NCBI RefSeq assembly: GCF_003581615.1
Contig: NZ_QXFH01000077.1
Span: 132,070 to 196,069, forward strand
DNA: 64,000 nt
DNA from: Flagellimonas lutimaris
Lineage (GTDB): Bacteria; Bacteroidota; Bacteroidia; Flavobacteriales; Flavobacteriaceae
Direction of reading: 5' to 3'
The position numbers and the translations under genes were made by a program. The notes under the pieces are model-generated. The model was not told where the DNA came from, did no database searches, and was given only the letters and a program-made list of their open reading frames with translations. Shown here one piece after another: positions 35,390-45,500 of the stretch. Each line of letters opens with the position of its first letter. Within the stretch, counting starts at the first letter, position 1.

Positions 35390-36740
35390 GGACTTCCTCT
35401 TTTTTTTCTGCTTCCCGCTTTCTAACAATTCGTTTTGACAATCTAAAATATTGGACCAATGGAATATGGGACGGGCATACATAGGAGCATGATCCACATT
35501 CAAAACAATCCATAAGATTAAAATCTGAAGCCATTTCATTGTAAGCTTCAAACTTTGCCAGTATTCCAAGTTTGGACGGATTCAATAAAATGGGACAAGC
35601 GTCTACACAAGCACCACATTTAATACAAGGATAAATAGTTGGTGATCGACCAACATCTTTCTTGGTAAATACTAAAATGCCCGAAGTACCTTTTACAATC
35701 GAAATGTTGAGATTGGAAACTGCGACCCCCATCATGGGACCGCCCATATACACTTCACTGATTTCTTCGTCAACTCCCACTTGCTCCAAAACAAAGCGCA
35801 AAGGGGTACCCACTGGAATAAGATAATTGCCTTTCTTTTTTACCCCGGGGCCCGTAATGGTAATCACACGCTCTTGGATACCCCGACCATGGGGCAGTAA
35901 CCGTCCTATCTCCGCCGTTGTAGCAACATTAACTACAACTACTCCAGCTTCGATGGGTAGTTTGCCCGAAGGTATTTCTTTGCCCATGATGGAAGTGATC
36001 AACATTTTCTCTGCTCCCTGAGGATACTTTACAGGAAGTACTTGCACGGAAACGGGTAAATCGTTGGGTATGTGTTTTGCCAAGTGATCGGCGGCATCTT
36101 GCTTGTTGGCTTCAATGCCGATAATGGCCTTTTGTGCTCCCGTGGCTTTCAATAGATATTTGATCCCTGTAAAAATATCGTTTTCCTGTTCCAACATTAC
36201 CCGGTGGTCCGTTGTTAGATAGGGTTCGCACTCAACGCCATTAATAATCAGGGTGTCACATTTTTTACCCTCTGGAATTTTTAATTTGACATGTGTTGGA
36301 AACGCGGCCCCTCCCAATCCTACAATTCCAGCATTTTGGATTCCCTGTAGAATTTCTTCGGGTGTAGCCGTTTCGGGGTCAATTGGTTTGCCTTCAAGTA
36401 TCTCTTGGGTTGAAGAGGGAAAGGCTTCCAAATAAATACCAGTGGACATTTTTCCAGAGATGGTCGGAACATTGGCTATTTTTCGAACTGTACCTGAAAC
36501 AGGGGCGTGCATGGGCACGGAAACATAGCCAGTGGCCTTTGCCAATAATTGACCTCTTTGCACTTCCTGTCCTTCGCGCACCATAATTTGTGATGGCGCA
36601 CCAATATGTTGCGCCATCGGTAAAATAATGACAGGAGCAAATGGAAATTGCCTTATGGGCAGACCATTGGTCTCATCCTTACTTTCAGGTGGGTGAATAC
36701 CGTGTTTAAAGGTATTTTTATGAAGATTGAAAAGCGCCAT
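35382..36740 (-). CDS. rnfC: RnfC, NADH-binding Fe-S/flavin subunit
   Basis: The 452-residue protein has the RnfC N-terminal barrel-sandwich domain, a complex I 51-kDa-like NADH/FMN domain (GLGGAAFPTHVKL, NGVECEPYLTTDHR) and two ferredoxin motifs (CIKCGACVDACP and CFECGSCSYVCP). It exchanges electrons with NAD. It follows the PFOR gene by 15 bp. Confidence 0.96.
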   Translation of the reverse strand: MALFNLHKNTFKHGIHPPESKDETNGLPIRQFPFAPVIILPMAQHIGAPSQIMVREGQEVQRGQLLAKATGYVSVPMHAPVSGTVRKIANVPTISGKMSTGIYLEAFPSSTQEILEGKPIDPETATPEEILQGIQNAGIVGLGGAAFPTHVKLKIPEGKKCDTLIINGVECEPYLTTDHRVMLEQENDIFTGIKYLLKATGAQKAIIGIEANKQDAADHLAKHIPNDLPVSVQVLPVKYPQGAEKMLITSIMGKEIPSGKLPIEAGVVVVNVATTAEIGRLLPHGRGIQERVITITGPGVKKKGNYLIPVGTPLRFVLEQVGVDEEISEVYMGGPMMGVAVSNLNISIVKGTSGILVFTKKDVGRSPTIYPCIKCGACVDACPILLNPSKLGILAKFEAYNEMASDFNLMDCFECGSCSYVCPSHIPLVQYFRLSKRIVRKREAEKKEEVHA

Positions 36741-36755
36741 TATACCATTTGTACA

Positions 36756-39700
36756 TTAATTATACTTTTCACCTCTACTAATCCATTTTTCAATATCTTT
36801 TCCAGATTGTTCAGCTGGTAAACCAGGGTGAATTACTCCGGCAGTACATTTTTCCGCAGCTTTAACCAGATCTTCGTAAGGTCCAGCTTTAGGGTTTTTT
36901 ATGTACGCCTTGTTATCTTCATTATAGGCGAAAATGTTTGGGTTCAATTTAATACACTCGTCACAAGAACTGCATTCATCTGTTTCCAGCCAGGGTGCCA
37001 TATACTCTCCATTTGAGGGTGCTTCTTCAACCAGAATATCTTCGGTCTTTGCAGGCTTTTCCAAGGCCATTTTTAGAAGACCATTGCTATCGCCATCACC
37101 ACCAGCGAGTTGCATAAGACCTTGGGCAATGTTGCCCACAACCTCGTTTCTTATTTTTTCTTCGAGGTTTTCTTCCTGTGGTTTTTCTGTTTCAACTCCT
37201 GCTATATCACGTAACATCAACCAGAAGTCTCGTCGTTCTTCACAAGACTCTACAATTGGTTTTGCAACCAATACACGATTGAGTTTTTGATTTCTATCAA
37301 CTGCCCAGATATATGGGAATTTGCCTTCTCGTTCACTGTCTACAAGTTCTAAAAACTCTGCCAAGAGCACCATATTATCATTCCAGGCGCTGCGCGGTAC
37401 TTTTCTGAAATGTTTTCTAAACCTTGCCTCCGTCAAAGCAAAGTCGGCAAATGTCATTGGCAGCTCCATGGTGCGTTCCTGACCATATTCCAGATATTTT
37501 AGTTGGTACGTTGGCCAAATCTGGTCCATGGCTGGATTTCCTGCTAAATCAAAGGCTTCCCTAGCTTTTATTCCATGATCCGGGTTGTATTTGAATAGGG
37601 GGTATGCCCTTGATTCTACGGCCAATTTTGCTTGATTGGCGCCTTTATCATCTCCCACACCGTGTTCGGGTTGGCAGGTTGTATACAGATTAAATAAAGC
37701 AGGTCGTTTGGTCATCAAACCATCAATGAACCCTTCAATCATTTGACTGGTATTGGCCAATGTGGCTTGCATCACATAGGTATTTCTGTGAGCCATGGCA
37801 ATGAGCCCAATTTCTTTTCGAGGTTCGCTTTTTCCTTTCCATACCTTACCGTATTGAGCCATGTCGGAAACTTGTCCGATAAATCCGGAAGTACATGCTT
37901 GCCCTCCCGTGTTGGAATATACCTGCGTATCAAGAACAATTACTTTAATCGGTTTTCCGGAAGCCATCATACGTGAGAGGTTTTGGAAGCCGATATCGTA
38001 CATGGCGCCATCTCCACCGAGTGTTACTACTGGTGGGCAAAGCAGCCACTCTTCATCGGTGAACTGTTTCCAAGTGAAATAGGTAAAGAAGTCGTCATGT
38101 TCGGACGCATTGTATTTCCCTTCGAGCTCCAATTCTGCTTTACGGATGGCTCTAAACCCATCGGCCATCTTGGCCATATGTCCTTCGAAGACTCCCATCG
38201 CCATAGATGGTGAATCCTGGAACAAGTGATTGGCCCAAGGGAATGGGTATGGGTTGAATGGCCAGGTACTGCCCCAAACCGAAGAACAACCGGTGGAATT
38301 AAGGATACCCATGTTGGATCTGCCTTTACCTGTTGTTCCATTGGTATATTTCCATTGTAGTTTTTTCAATTGAGCGAGCAGTTGGGTTACATGGCGTAAC
38401 CATTCTTGGTCAATAGGTTCGCCTCCTTGTTCAGATTCCAACCTGCGGGTAATTTCCGCCATGGTCAAATCTGAATTCTGCATTTCTGACATGATTTTGG
38501 ACATCGTATCCGAATCGGTCAAATTCACACGATTCATCAACTTTGTCTGGATGTGTTTTTCAAGTTTATCTGTCAACTCATCCAAATAAGCCATATGTTT
38601 TTCAATACGTGGCTGCATGAGTGATTCCACGGTAGCCGTAAAAATATGTACCACCGATTTTTCGGAACAACCCAAACAGGCACCATCACCACTGGCAAAA
38701 TTCAAGTAAGCATCTTTATTCAATAGTATGGTTTCCAATGGACCTATTTTTTCTTCAAGGTCATCAATACGATTGAACTTTTGTGGTGTATTCGGTAAGT
38801 CCAGCCAGAAATCCCATTCTTTGTTCAATTTGGCAATGGATCCTTCAGTTTGTGGTATTTTGATCAAGGCATCATCATTACAAACGTCCACACACTCCAT
38901 ACATCCCTTACATGTATTTGGATTAATGGTTATGCTGAACAATCCTCCGCTATTTTCTTCTTTTTTCTCATGCAAATCATAATAAGGACGGGTCAAGGCG
39001 AAATTAAATTCACCCAATTCATCTTTGAACCAACCGAGTTCTTGGGCAACGTCCTTATTCTTATCGAACTCATCGAGTGTCATGTCGATGGCATGCTGCA
39101 TGAAATCATTGACAGTTGCTCCATTTTTTGAAGCTGCAAACATTTTTCGGACATGACCTTCCATTTTACGGACAGCTTTGGGCAGATGCTCCACCTTTCC
39201 GTGATTATTTTTGACACGTTTTACGATGGTATCGAAAACGTCGGACACCTCACTAACCAATCCGGGTATGGCGGTATCGGGACAGACGGTGTAGCAGTTT
39301 CCGCAGGCGGTACAGTTGTTCGGAATCCATTCAGGGTGTTCAAAACGGATACCGGTCATATTTCGGAATACGGATGAAACAGCTGGCATTACACTCAGGC
39401 CGATAAACGGGTCGGTAAGGTTATCATTCCCCATACCCTGGAGATAGAAATTACCGGTCTGTTCCCAAAAACGGTGGATATCACTGAGCTGTGATTCGCT
39501 CTGTGGTATGTCTTTCATCATCTGTGGAATGGGAAGACCCGCCTTAACACTACCGTTGGCATTGTTTTTGGCTCCCAATACTTTCTTGGTGATTTCGTGT
39601 ACTTCATCAAAACCACGTTTTACTACGCGCATGTTATCATCTACCACACGTTGGCCTTTAGAACCAAATTTATGCTGTAATTGATCCTCAATGGCTTTCA

Positions 39701-41726
39701 ATAATTTTTCTTCTGATAACCCAGATTTTTTCATCAATGGAGATGCGGCAAAGAATGCTCCTTGAAAAGCAATCCCTTGCATACGCAATTGCAATTCTGG
39801 ATCGGTGGCTTCTTCTCGTGCAATTTTGAATCCATCAATATAGAACACATGGATATCGTTTTTGATGATTATCTTTTGATAGTGTTCAGGAATCTCGGCC
39901 CAAACCTCATCTGGTGTTTTTTTATCACTTTGAATAATGAAATTCCCACCTTTTTTTAAACCGGCCAATGCGTTGGTATGTTTAAATACGTTGGGGTCTG
40001 GGGACAGAACAACATCCACAAAGTAGTATTCACAGTTTATCCGGATAGGTTCCGAAGAGGCCGCGAGATAATAGGTGGTGGGTTGTCCTTTTTTCTCCGA
40101 ACCGTATTTTGGATTGGCCTTAATGTTATATCCCAATAATTCATATAAGGTCATGGCGAGGTTCTTACCTGTGGTAATAGCTCCCCAACCACCTACGGAG
40201 TGGAAACGGACCGTGATGGCATCTTTTGGCATAAGATTAGGGTTTTCTGAGCCCCTAACAGCCAATTCCTTGACAAGCGGATAGGATTCTTGAATGCTTT
40301 CTTGATACGCTTTTTGTTTTGGCGAATGCGGTATTTCCCGAATAAAATCTATAGAGAGATAAAATTGCTTTTTGTGTTTACCATCGGGCAACATATTTTC
40401 TACTGCCCCAATGATTCCTTCTGGTTGTAGGTCTCGGCTACCCATACCGAATGAACCGGAGTACAATGCGGGCATGTCGGATATGGAATAAGAAGTCAAT
40501 TCTGGATAGGCTTTCTGTTTTTTGTTCATGCCATTTTCGACACACTTGTTTAAAACAGACCGTACTTCACGGGCAATCGGGGAATCGACGGCCAATGGTT
40601 GGTCCAGACGTTCCAAAATGGTGACTGCCTTTTTACCTTTCAAAATTTCTCCGAGCATATCCGATGGAAATGGTCTAAACATAACAAGGTCAACCACACC
40701 CACTTTAATGCCCCGTGTTTCACGTAGATAATCCACAACGACTTCTGCGCTGGGGACCAGACTTCCTTGACCTAAGATAAGATAGTCGGCATCTTCTGCC
40801 TTGTAGGTCATTACACGCTGATACTTTCTTCCTGTAAGCTCATAATATTCATCAAATGCACGATCTGTCAATTCCTTAATATGATCAAAGAAAAATGGAC
40901 GTTGGGCAGCAACACTCTGCATGTAAGAATCCTGATTTTGAACGATACCGGCCATCACAGGGTTGTCCACATCCCATAATTCGGGGATACGGCGACGTGT
41001 TTCACCATAAATGATTTGTTGGGCTGGTGTTGGTGTTTTGATGATATCGTCTGGTCGGCCCAGATATTCTTTAATGAGTTCCCTTTCGGGCAAAAGAAAC
41101 GATTCAATTAAATGTGTGGTCAAAAAACCATCCTGGGCAATGATACCAGGAGTTAGTGCCAATTCCGCTATGCGGTGAGCAATAATATTGAGGTCGGCAA
41201 CATGCTGCGCTTTTTTAGCGAACATTTGGAAAAAGCCCGTGTCGTCCACAGCGTGGTAATCATCGTGCCCTGCGTGAACGTTTAAGGTGGATTTTGTCAT
41301 TGCCCGAGCACCAATATTCAATACATAGGTAAGGCGTTTGCCCACTGCTGCATAGAGTGACTCGTGCATATAAGCAATCCCCTGACCGGATGAAAAGTTT
41401 GCTGCACGCAAACCGGTCATCGATAAGCCTGCGGTTACTGCTGCGGCTGCATGTTCCCCTTCGGGTTCGATGAATATCAAAGGTTTGTCCGAAATATTCA
41501 AATGTCCTTTGGCAGCGGCATCGGCCCAATATTCACCCATTTGTGTCGATGGTGTAATAGGGAATGCCCCAGCTGCGTCGGTGGATTCTCGTTCGCACAT
41601 GATAGCGGCCGTATTTCCGTCCATTGCTACCGGCTTGCCCGGATATTTGTATTTGGAGTTTTTCTTGTTCTTATCCGTGGATACTTTTTTTGGCCGGCTT
41701 ATTTTTTGCAATATTGACTCGCTCAT
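36756..41726 (-). CDS. nifJ: Large pyruvate:ferredoxin (flavodoxin) oxidoreductase with C-terminal ferredoxin
   Basis: The 1656-residue protein is a single-chain PFOR, about 450 residues longer than usual NifJ. In order: pyrimidine-binding domain (PITPST near 57), transketolase C-like domain, gamma domain (SVGGWGAITTGKN), two ferredoxin motifs (C805: CTACGNCYTVCP; C939: CKGCMECVDVC) about 130 residues apart rather than about 55, and a TPP domain (CLGC near 1017, GDGAMYDIG near 1238). A second insertion (about 1030-1130) is helical. The last 80 residues add a single-cluster ferredoxin with C1585, C1588, C1591 and C1627. It oxidises pyruvate to acetyl-CoA and CO2 and reduces ferredoxin, presumably feeding Rnf just downstream. 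Confidence 0.93.
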   Translation of the reverse strand: MSESILQKISRPKKVSTDKNKKNSKYKYPGKPVAMDGNTAAIMCERESTDAAGAFPITPSTQMGEYWADAAAKGHLNISDKPLIFIEPEGEHAAAAVTAGLSMTGLRAANFSSGQGIAYMHESLYAAVGKRLTYVLNIGARAMTKSTLNVHAGHDDYHAVDDTGFFQMFAKKAQHVADLNIIAHRIAELALTPGIIAQDGFLTTHLIESFLLPERELIKEYLGRPDDIIKTPTPAQQIIYGETRRRIPELWDVDNPVMAGIVQNQDSYMQSVAAQRPFFFDHIKELTDRAFDEYYELTGRKYQRVMTYKAEDADYLILGQGSLVPSAEVVVDYLRETRGIKVGVVDLVMFRPFPSDMLGEILKGKKAVTILERLDQPLAVDSPIAREVRSVLNKCVENGMNKKQKAYPELTSYSISDMPALYSGSFGMGSRDLQPEGIIGAVENMLPDGKHKKQFYLSIDFIREIPHSPKQKAYQESIQESYPLVKELAVRGSENPNLMPKDAITVRFHSVGGWGAITTGKNLAMTLYELLGYNIKANPKYGSEKKGQPTTYYLAASSEPIRINCEYYFVDVVLSPDPNVFKHTNALAGLKKGGNFIIQSDKKTPDEVWAEIPEHYQKIIIKNDIHVFYIDGFKIAREEATDPELQLRMQGIAFQGAFFAASPLMKKSGLSEEKLLKAIEDQLQHKFGSKGQRVVDDNMRVVKRGFDEVHEITKKVLGAKNNANGSVKAGLPIPQMMKDIPQSESQLSDIHRFWEQTGNFYLQGMGNDNLTDPFIGLSVMPAVSSVFRNMTGIRFEHPEWIPNNCTACGNCYTVCPDTAIPGLVSEVSDVFDTIVKRVKNNHGKVEHLPKAVRKMEGHVRKMFAASKNGATVNDFMQHAIDMTLDEFDKNKDVAQELGWFKDELGEFNFALTRPYYDLHEKKEENSGGLFSITINPNTCKGCMECVDVCNDDALIKIPQTEGSIAKLNKEWDFWLDLPNTPQKFNRIDDLEEKIGPLETILLNKDAYLNFASGDGACLGCSEKSVVHIFTATVESLMQPRIEKHMAYLDELTDKLEKHIQTKLMNRVNLTDSDTMSKIMSEMQNSDLTMAEITRRLESEQGGEPIDQEWLRHVTQLLAQLKKLQWKYTNGTTGKGRSNMGILNSTGCSSVWGSTWPFNPYPFPWANHLFQDSPSMAMGVFEGHMAKMADGFRAIRKAELELEGKYNASEHDDFFTYFTWKQFTDEEWLLCPPVVTLGGDGAMYDIGFQNLSRMMASGKPIKVIVLDTQVYSNTGGQACTSGFIGQVSDMAQYGKVWKGKSEPRKEIGLIAMAHRNTYVMQATLANTSQMIEGFIDGLMTKRPALFNLYTTCQPEHGVGDDKGANQAKLAVESRAYPLFKYNPDHGIKAREAFDLAGNPAMDQIWPTYQLKYLEYGQERTMELPMTFADFALTEARFRKHFRKVPRSAWNDNMVLLAEFLELVDSEREGKFPYIWAVDRNQKLNRVLVAKPIVESCEERRDFWLMLRDIAGVETEKPQEENLEEKIRNEVVGNIAQGLMQLAGGDGDSNGLLKMALEKPAKTEDILVEEAPSNGEYMAPWLETDECSSCDECIKLNPNIFAYNEDNKAYIKNPKAGPYEDLVKAAEKCTAGVIHPGLPAEQSGKDIEKWISRGEKYN

Positions 41727-41766
41727 AATAGGAGAATTATGGATGTTAAATTTTATGGGTGTGTGC

Positions 41767-42138
41767 TCAAATACTATGGTTTATTCTGTCGACTAGTTGT
41801 TTGGTGTAAGTGGCCAAATCAATGCAGTTTTGCATCTCATCAAATTCAGCGCTGTACTCATCATCCCTTTTGAATTTTAAGGGACTTAAATCAAAATCGT
41901 TGAATTCACTATTAATGGTTTGGCACTTATTCAATATTATTTCTATGGTATCCTCTTCATCGAATTCAGTTCCATGTTTTAATAGAAATCCTTTTAAATA
42001 ATGGGATATGGAATTTCGGGTACTTCTGCATACCATATAGGGTACGACATCTTCTGCTGGTCGATTTAACTCACTTTGGGCTGCCTCAAGGAACTGATCA
42101 GCCTGCTCGAATTTGGTTTTTATTTGATTGGTGTCCAT
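41767..42138 (-). CDS. HEPN-like helical protein at the head of the PFOR-Rnf operon
   Basis: The ATG at 42138 gives 123 residues, mostly helical. R41-NSIS-H46 followed by YLKGFLLKHG fits the R-x4-6-H motif of HEPN domains, some of which are RNases and others adaptors. No MNT-type nucleotidyltransferase partner lies nearby, as would be expected for a toxin-antitoxin pair. It ends 40 bp before the PFOR start and shares its promoter. The role is unknown; an assembly or regulatory partner of the operon is possible. Confidence 0.55.
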   Translation of the reverse strand: MDTNQIKTKFEQADQFLEAAQSELNRPAEDVVPYMVCRSTRNSISHYLKGFLLKHGTEFDEEDTIEIILNKCQTINSEFNDFDLSPLKFKRDDEYSAEFDEMQNCIDLATYTKQLVDRINHSI

Positions 42139-42193
42139 ATTAAATGTTTTTACTCGGTCATAGAGAACCAAGGCACTTGTTAGGAATTGTCAC

Positions 42194-42201
42194 TAAAATT
42201 A
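42194..42201 (-). promoter_or_regulatory. -7 box of the HEPN-PFOR-Rnf operon
   Basis: The minus strand reads TAATTTTA, five of six defined bases of TAnnTTTG, about 56 bp before the ATG at 42138. Its first base is 36 bp from the far end of the inverted repeat at 42224-42237. Confidence 0.45.
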
Positions 42202-42223
42202 TGGAAACTAATATGCTCATTTA

Positions 42224-42237
42224 ATGACATTTGTCAG
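42224..42237. promoter_or_regulatory. Crp/Fnr-type site ATGAC-ATTT-GTCAG upstream of HEPN-PFOR-Rnf
   Basis: The core TGAC-ATTT-GTCA is a perfect inverted repeat with the same half-site spacing as FNR/DNR sites. It resembles the nos site (TGAT-ATTA-ATCA) more than the others in this window, so the same regulator may control both anaerobic operons. Confidence 0.55.
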
Positions 42238-42564
42238 TAACCGAACTAAATATGCAGAAGCAAGTCGGCTAGGGAGACCTAAAAGAACTGGGAGGTTGTT
42301 TTTATCTGAGGGAAGGAGAAATAGCGGGAGATGTAATATTTTTAAATTGAAAAGCCCCAATTCATATTACGGTGTTCTATTGTGTGTTTTGTTTTACCCG
42401 GTTGAAAAACTCCGTAAGCATAAGGGGTTGAAAAATAAGCTGCTAAAGTGGCTGTCCCGACCACAAAACACCGCTGATTGTTCAGCGGTGTTTTTTATTT
42501 CATCAATATCCATAGTTAACGGAAAAAGTGTTGATTACGGTGCTAAATGATGCAAAAGTATTTT
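42238..42564. other. Gene-free stretch between the PFOR operon and the peptidase fusion gene
   Basis: No convincing gene. A plus-strand frame of 108 codons crosses it but has poor composition and runs through the terminator hairpin. GTGG-CTGTCCCGA-CCAC at 42448-42464 forms a second small stem just before the terminator. Confidence 0.4.
42467..42497. terminator. Strong terminator hairpin, possibly bidirectional
   Basis: AACACCGCTGA (42467-42477) pairs perfectly with TCAGCGGTGTT (42482-42492) around a 4-nt loop, followed by more Ts on the plus strand; on the minus strand the stem is followed by GTGG with four Ts before it. It lies 70 bp after the end of the minus-strand peptidase/permease gene at 42565, which it could terminate. 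Confidence 0.7.
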
Positions 42565-45500
42565 TTATTCAAACAGCGATTTGATTCTTGTATGATGTGA
42601 TTTGCTACTCATCTCAAGTATCTCCTTTAATAAGTCGGTAGCATTTGGTCTAGCATTTGGATACCTGTTTTTATGAAGGAAAGATTTCAGGGCCCTGTTC
42701 AATTGGTGTTCCCCAATCAGTTCGCTTAGCTCAACAAACACAATGGCGCCCTTTGAGTAGGCTAAATAGGTGTCGCCCGGAGCCACTTTAAGCAAGGATT
42801 TTTTTTCATGTAACCCCTTTTCGGTATCATAAATTTGTTGATGAATGGCCAAGCGTTCTCTCATTTTTTCTTTTCCGTACATCTTTTTATATATCATCAT
42901 TTCGGTGTACATGGCCAAACTTTCCGTCAGCATGGAATAACCTTCTCTGTAGTCGGGCACAATTTGGTTGGTGCCCCACCAAAAATGGGCAATCTCATGA
43001 CCTGCAAGTTCGTTCACTACGTCTTGATTGTTTCCAGCGCTGAGGTTGGCATTAAAAGTCATGTTTTCTGTAACAAAAATGGTTCCGGGATAAGCAGTCC
43101 CCGCAAAACCTTGTGTAAATGATGAGACCTCTGAAAAACTGATGGACGTGAAGGGGTAGGGACCAAAATTTTCCGTACAGTAGTCCAAGGTAAGTTTGGT
43201 GTTTTCTATAAGGTGCTCAACATTATTCTTGTGCAATGGATGATGATATACACTGATGTTGATGTTATTATGCTCAATACTTTTTATTTGATAGGCTCCA
43301 GAAGAAAATGCAAAACGGAAGGGAATGGATTTGGCGGTGTATTTATAATAATTCCTTCCATCAATCTGCCACTGTTTTCTCAACTCTCCGGTACCTACCG
43401 CGATTTGATTTTCCGGTGTGGAAATTTGCAAGGTAAGATCAATGGCATCATCCTTTTTTTCTTTGGGTGCTTCCAGCTTTCGTAATTCGGTAGATTTACC
43501 TAAACCATGTATTTTTCTTAATTGGACATCAGAAAGTTCCTTTGCCCCGTCATATCCAAATTTTGGAAAGTATCGGCTGATTCGTAAAAATGATCCATCC
43601 GCAACCACTGCATTAAAAGGATTGTGTCCATTGATGGCATGCCATTTATAGGAGATTTCAAAAATCAGTTTTGCGGAATCTTGTGGTTGAACAGGCTGCT
43701 TAAGCATCAACTCAGATAGGTGATTTTCAATTTTTATTTTTTCCTTTCCATATTCATAAACAAGGGATGTGATTTCCATTTCCTCGGGAACATTTATCAA
43801 AAGGGAATCGATTGGTTTGAGGTGCATGTTTTTTAGGACATATTCCCCTTTAATGGTATAGGATTGTTCATCTGGATATAAATCAATTTTAGTATTTACC
43901 TTTTTGATTGTCGGTTGATGTATGTTTTGATATTTCCTATACTTTTTTTCATATGACACCTGCTCTTTAACCAGTTCCTCTTTTCCCTTTTTTGGAATAT
44001 GATTTTCTAAGTACCCCAACCCGCTTATGACCGCAAGGAATGTACAAATGGCTATACCAAAAATTTTAAACAATCTTTTGGAACGAAGCTTTATGAAATT
44101 GTAGAGCAAGAATATAACTCCAATCAATGAAAAGCCAAAGGCCAATCGCCAAAGGAAGGGATATAGGTATACACCATAGCCTAAAAAGTCGCTGTAAGCT
44201 CCTCGATATCCAGAGAAAAACCGGAACAACGAATTAGTTATGATACTTTTGGCGATTGGGGTGGCGAGAAGCAAAAAACATAATATTGAAACACCCAATG
44301 CTATGGATTTACCCTTGCTTATGGTATTTATAAAAAGTAAGAAAAGCGCAAAGAGCAACAAGGGCAGGGTGTTAAAAACGAATACACCAAAATAGGCTTC
44401 CCAATCGAAAACCGGGAACCGGAACACCAACTGAAAAACAATGGCTTCAATCAGCATAATTGCTGTGAGGAAAAATATCAGGAGCGCAATGCTTCCCATA
44501 TGTCCGATACGCTTTTCAATTGCATAGTAGGTTGTTTTCTCAATTATGGAAAATCCGCTGGCCTTGCTTCTCCAAAAGATATCGTTCACAAAATAAACCA
44601 AGACCAAACCTCCCAAAGCATAAAAAGTGCTGTTAATGGTTTGCACTAAAAGACCAGAACTTGCATAGAGTTGCGGCAAGCGGATGCCTTTGTTGATATC
44701 ATCGAACATTTCCACACCAACATAAAACAGCATGAGTATGGATATGGCCACAAAAGCAATGCTTTTGAATAAATAAATTGAATCAATCTTGATGAACGAT
44801 AGTATTGCTTGCCATTTTGAAGTATTGCTGAATACTGTTGCCACGGCGGAATAGGGCTGTGGCATATAGCTTCGTTTTAAGCTACTTACCTGTTTTTTGG
44901 ATTTCCTTTTAAATCGGGGTAGGAATGAAAAGGAACGCATCCCAAAATATGCTATGGCCAAGGATAAAAGTGTAAAAATCAACCTATTGATCAGCAGTAG
45001 ATTGGAAAGCGGTACAATTTGATTGTTCCGTTGAAGGACATTAAGATCCTTGGCCTCAAAAAAGTATCCGGAAAGCCCAAATAAGTCTACAAGGGCAGAA
45101 ATACGTTGTACCCCTATGGATTGCGGTAATGCTTGCGCCATAAAAGGGGCATTGGAAAACATTAGGGCGATCATGTACACCACATAGAGCAATACCCCCG
45201 AAATAGCTACCAATAATTTGTTTTTAAATCTTTGCGCAACAAAAAACAGGCTGCTGCACACCACCAATGCATTCACAGCTCCGAATATCAAAAACGGATA
45301 AAGAAAATGCCAGAGATCGAAGCCTGGGTTCATCTGGGTATCTGCAGCCAAATGAAGCCCGACCGTATAACCCGCAACCAAAATGAAAAAACCAAAAAGG
45401 GTAAATAGGTAAAACGAACAGAAACGCGCGAGAGCAAATACTTTCTTCTTGATAGGGGTGGAGAACACAATCAGACCATAGTTGGCATCTTGTTCTTTAA

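Noticed and set aside
34370-35569. Longer 399-residue form of RnfD
   Set aside because: The extra 60 residues come from the rnfC reading region and do not match RnfD; the start at 35389 gives the normal N-terminus.
36756-41726. Frameshift fusion of PFOR with a neighbouring ferredoxin gene
   Set aside because: The frame is continuous with no internal stop, and the tail carries a complete cysteine set, so a real fusion is more likely.
42224-42550. Plus-strand open frame of 108 codons between the PFOR operon and the peptidase fusion
   Set aside because: Poor protein-like composition, and it runs through the strong terminator hairpin at 42467-42492.
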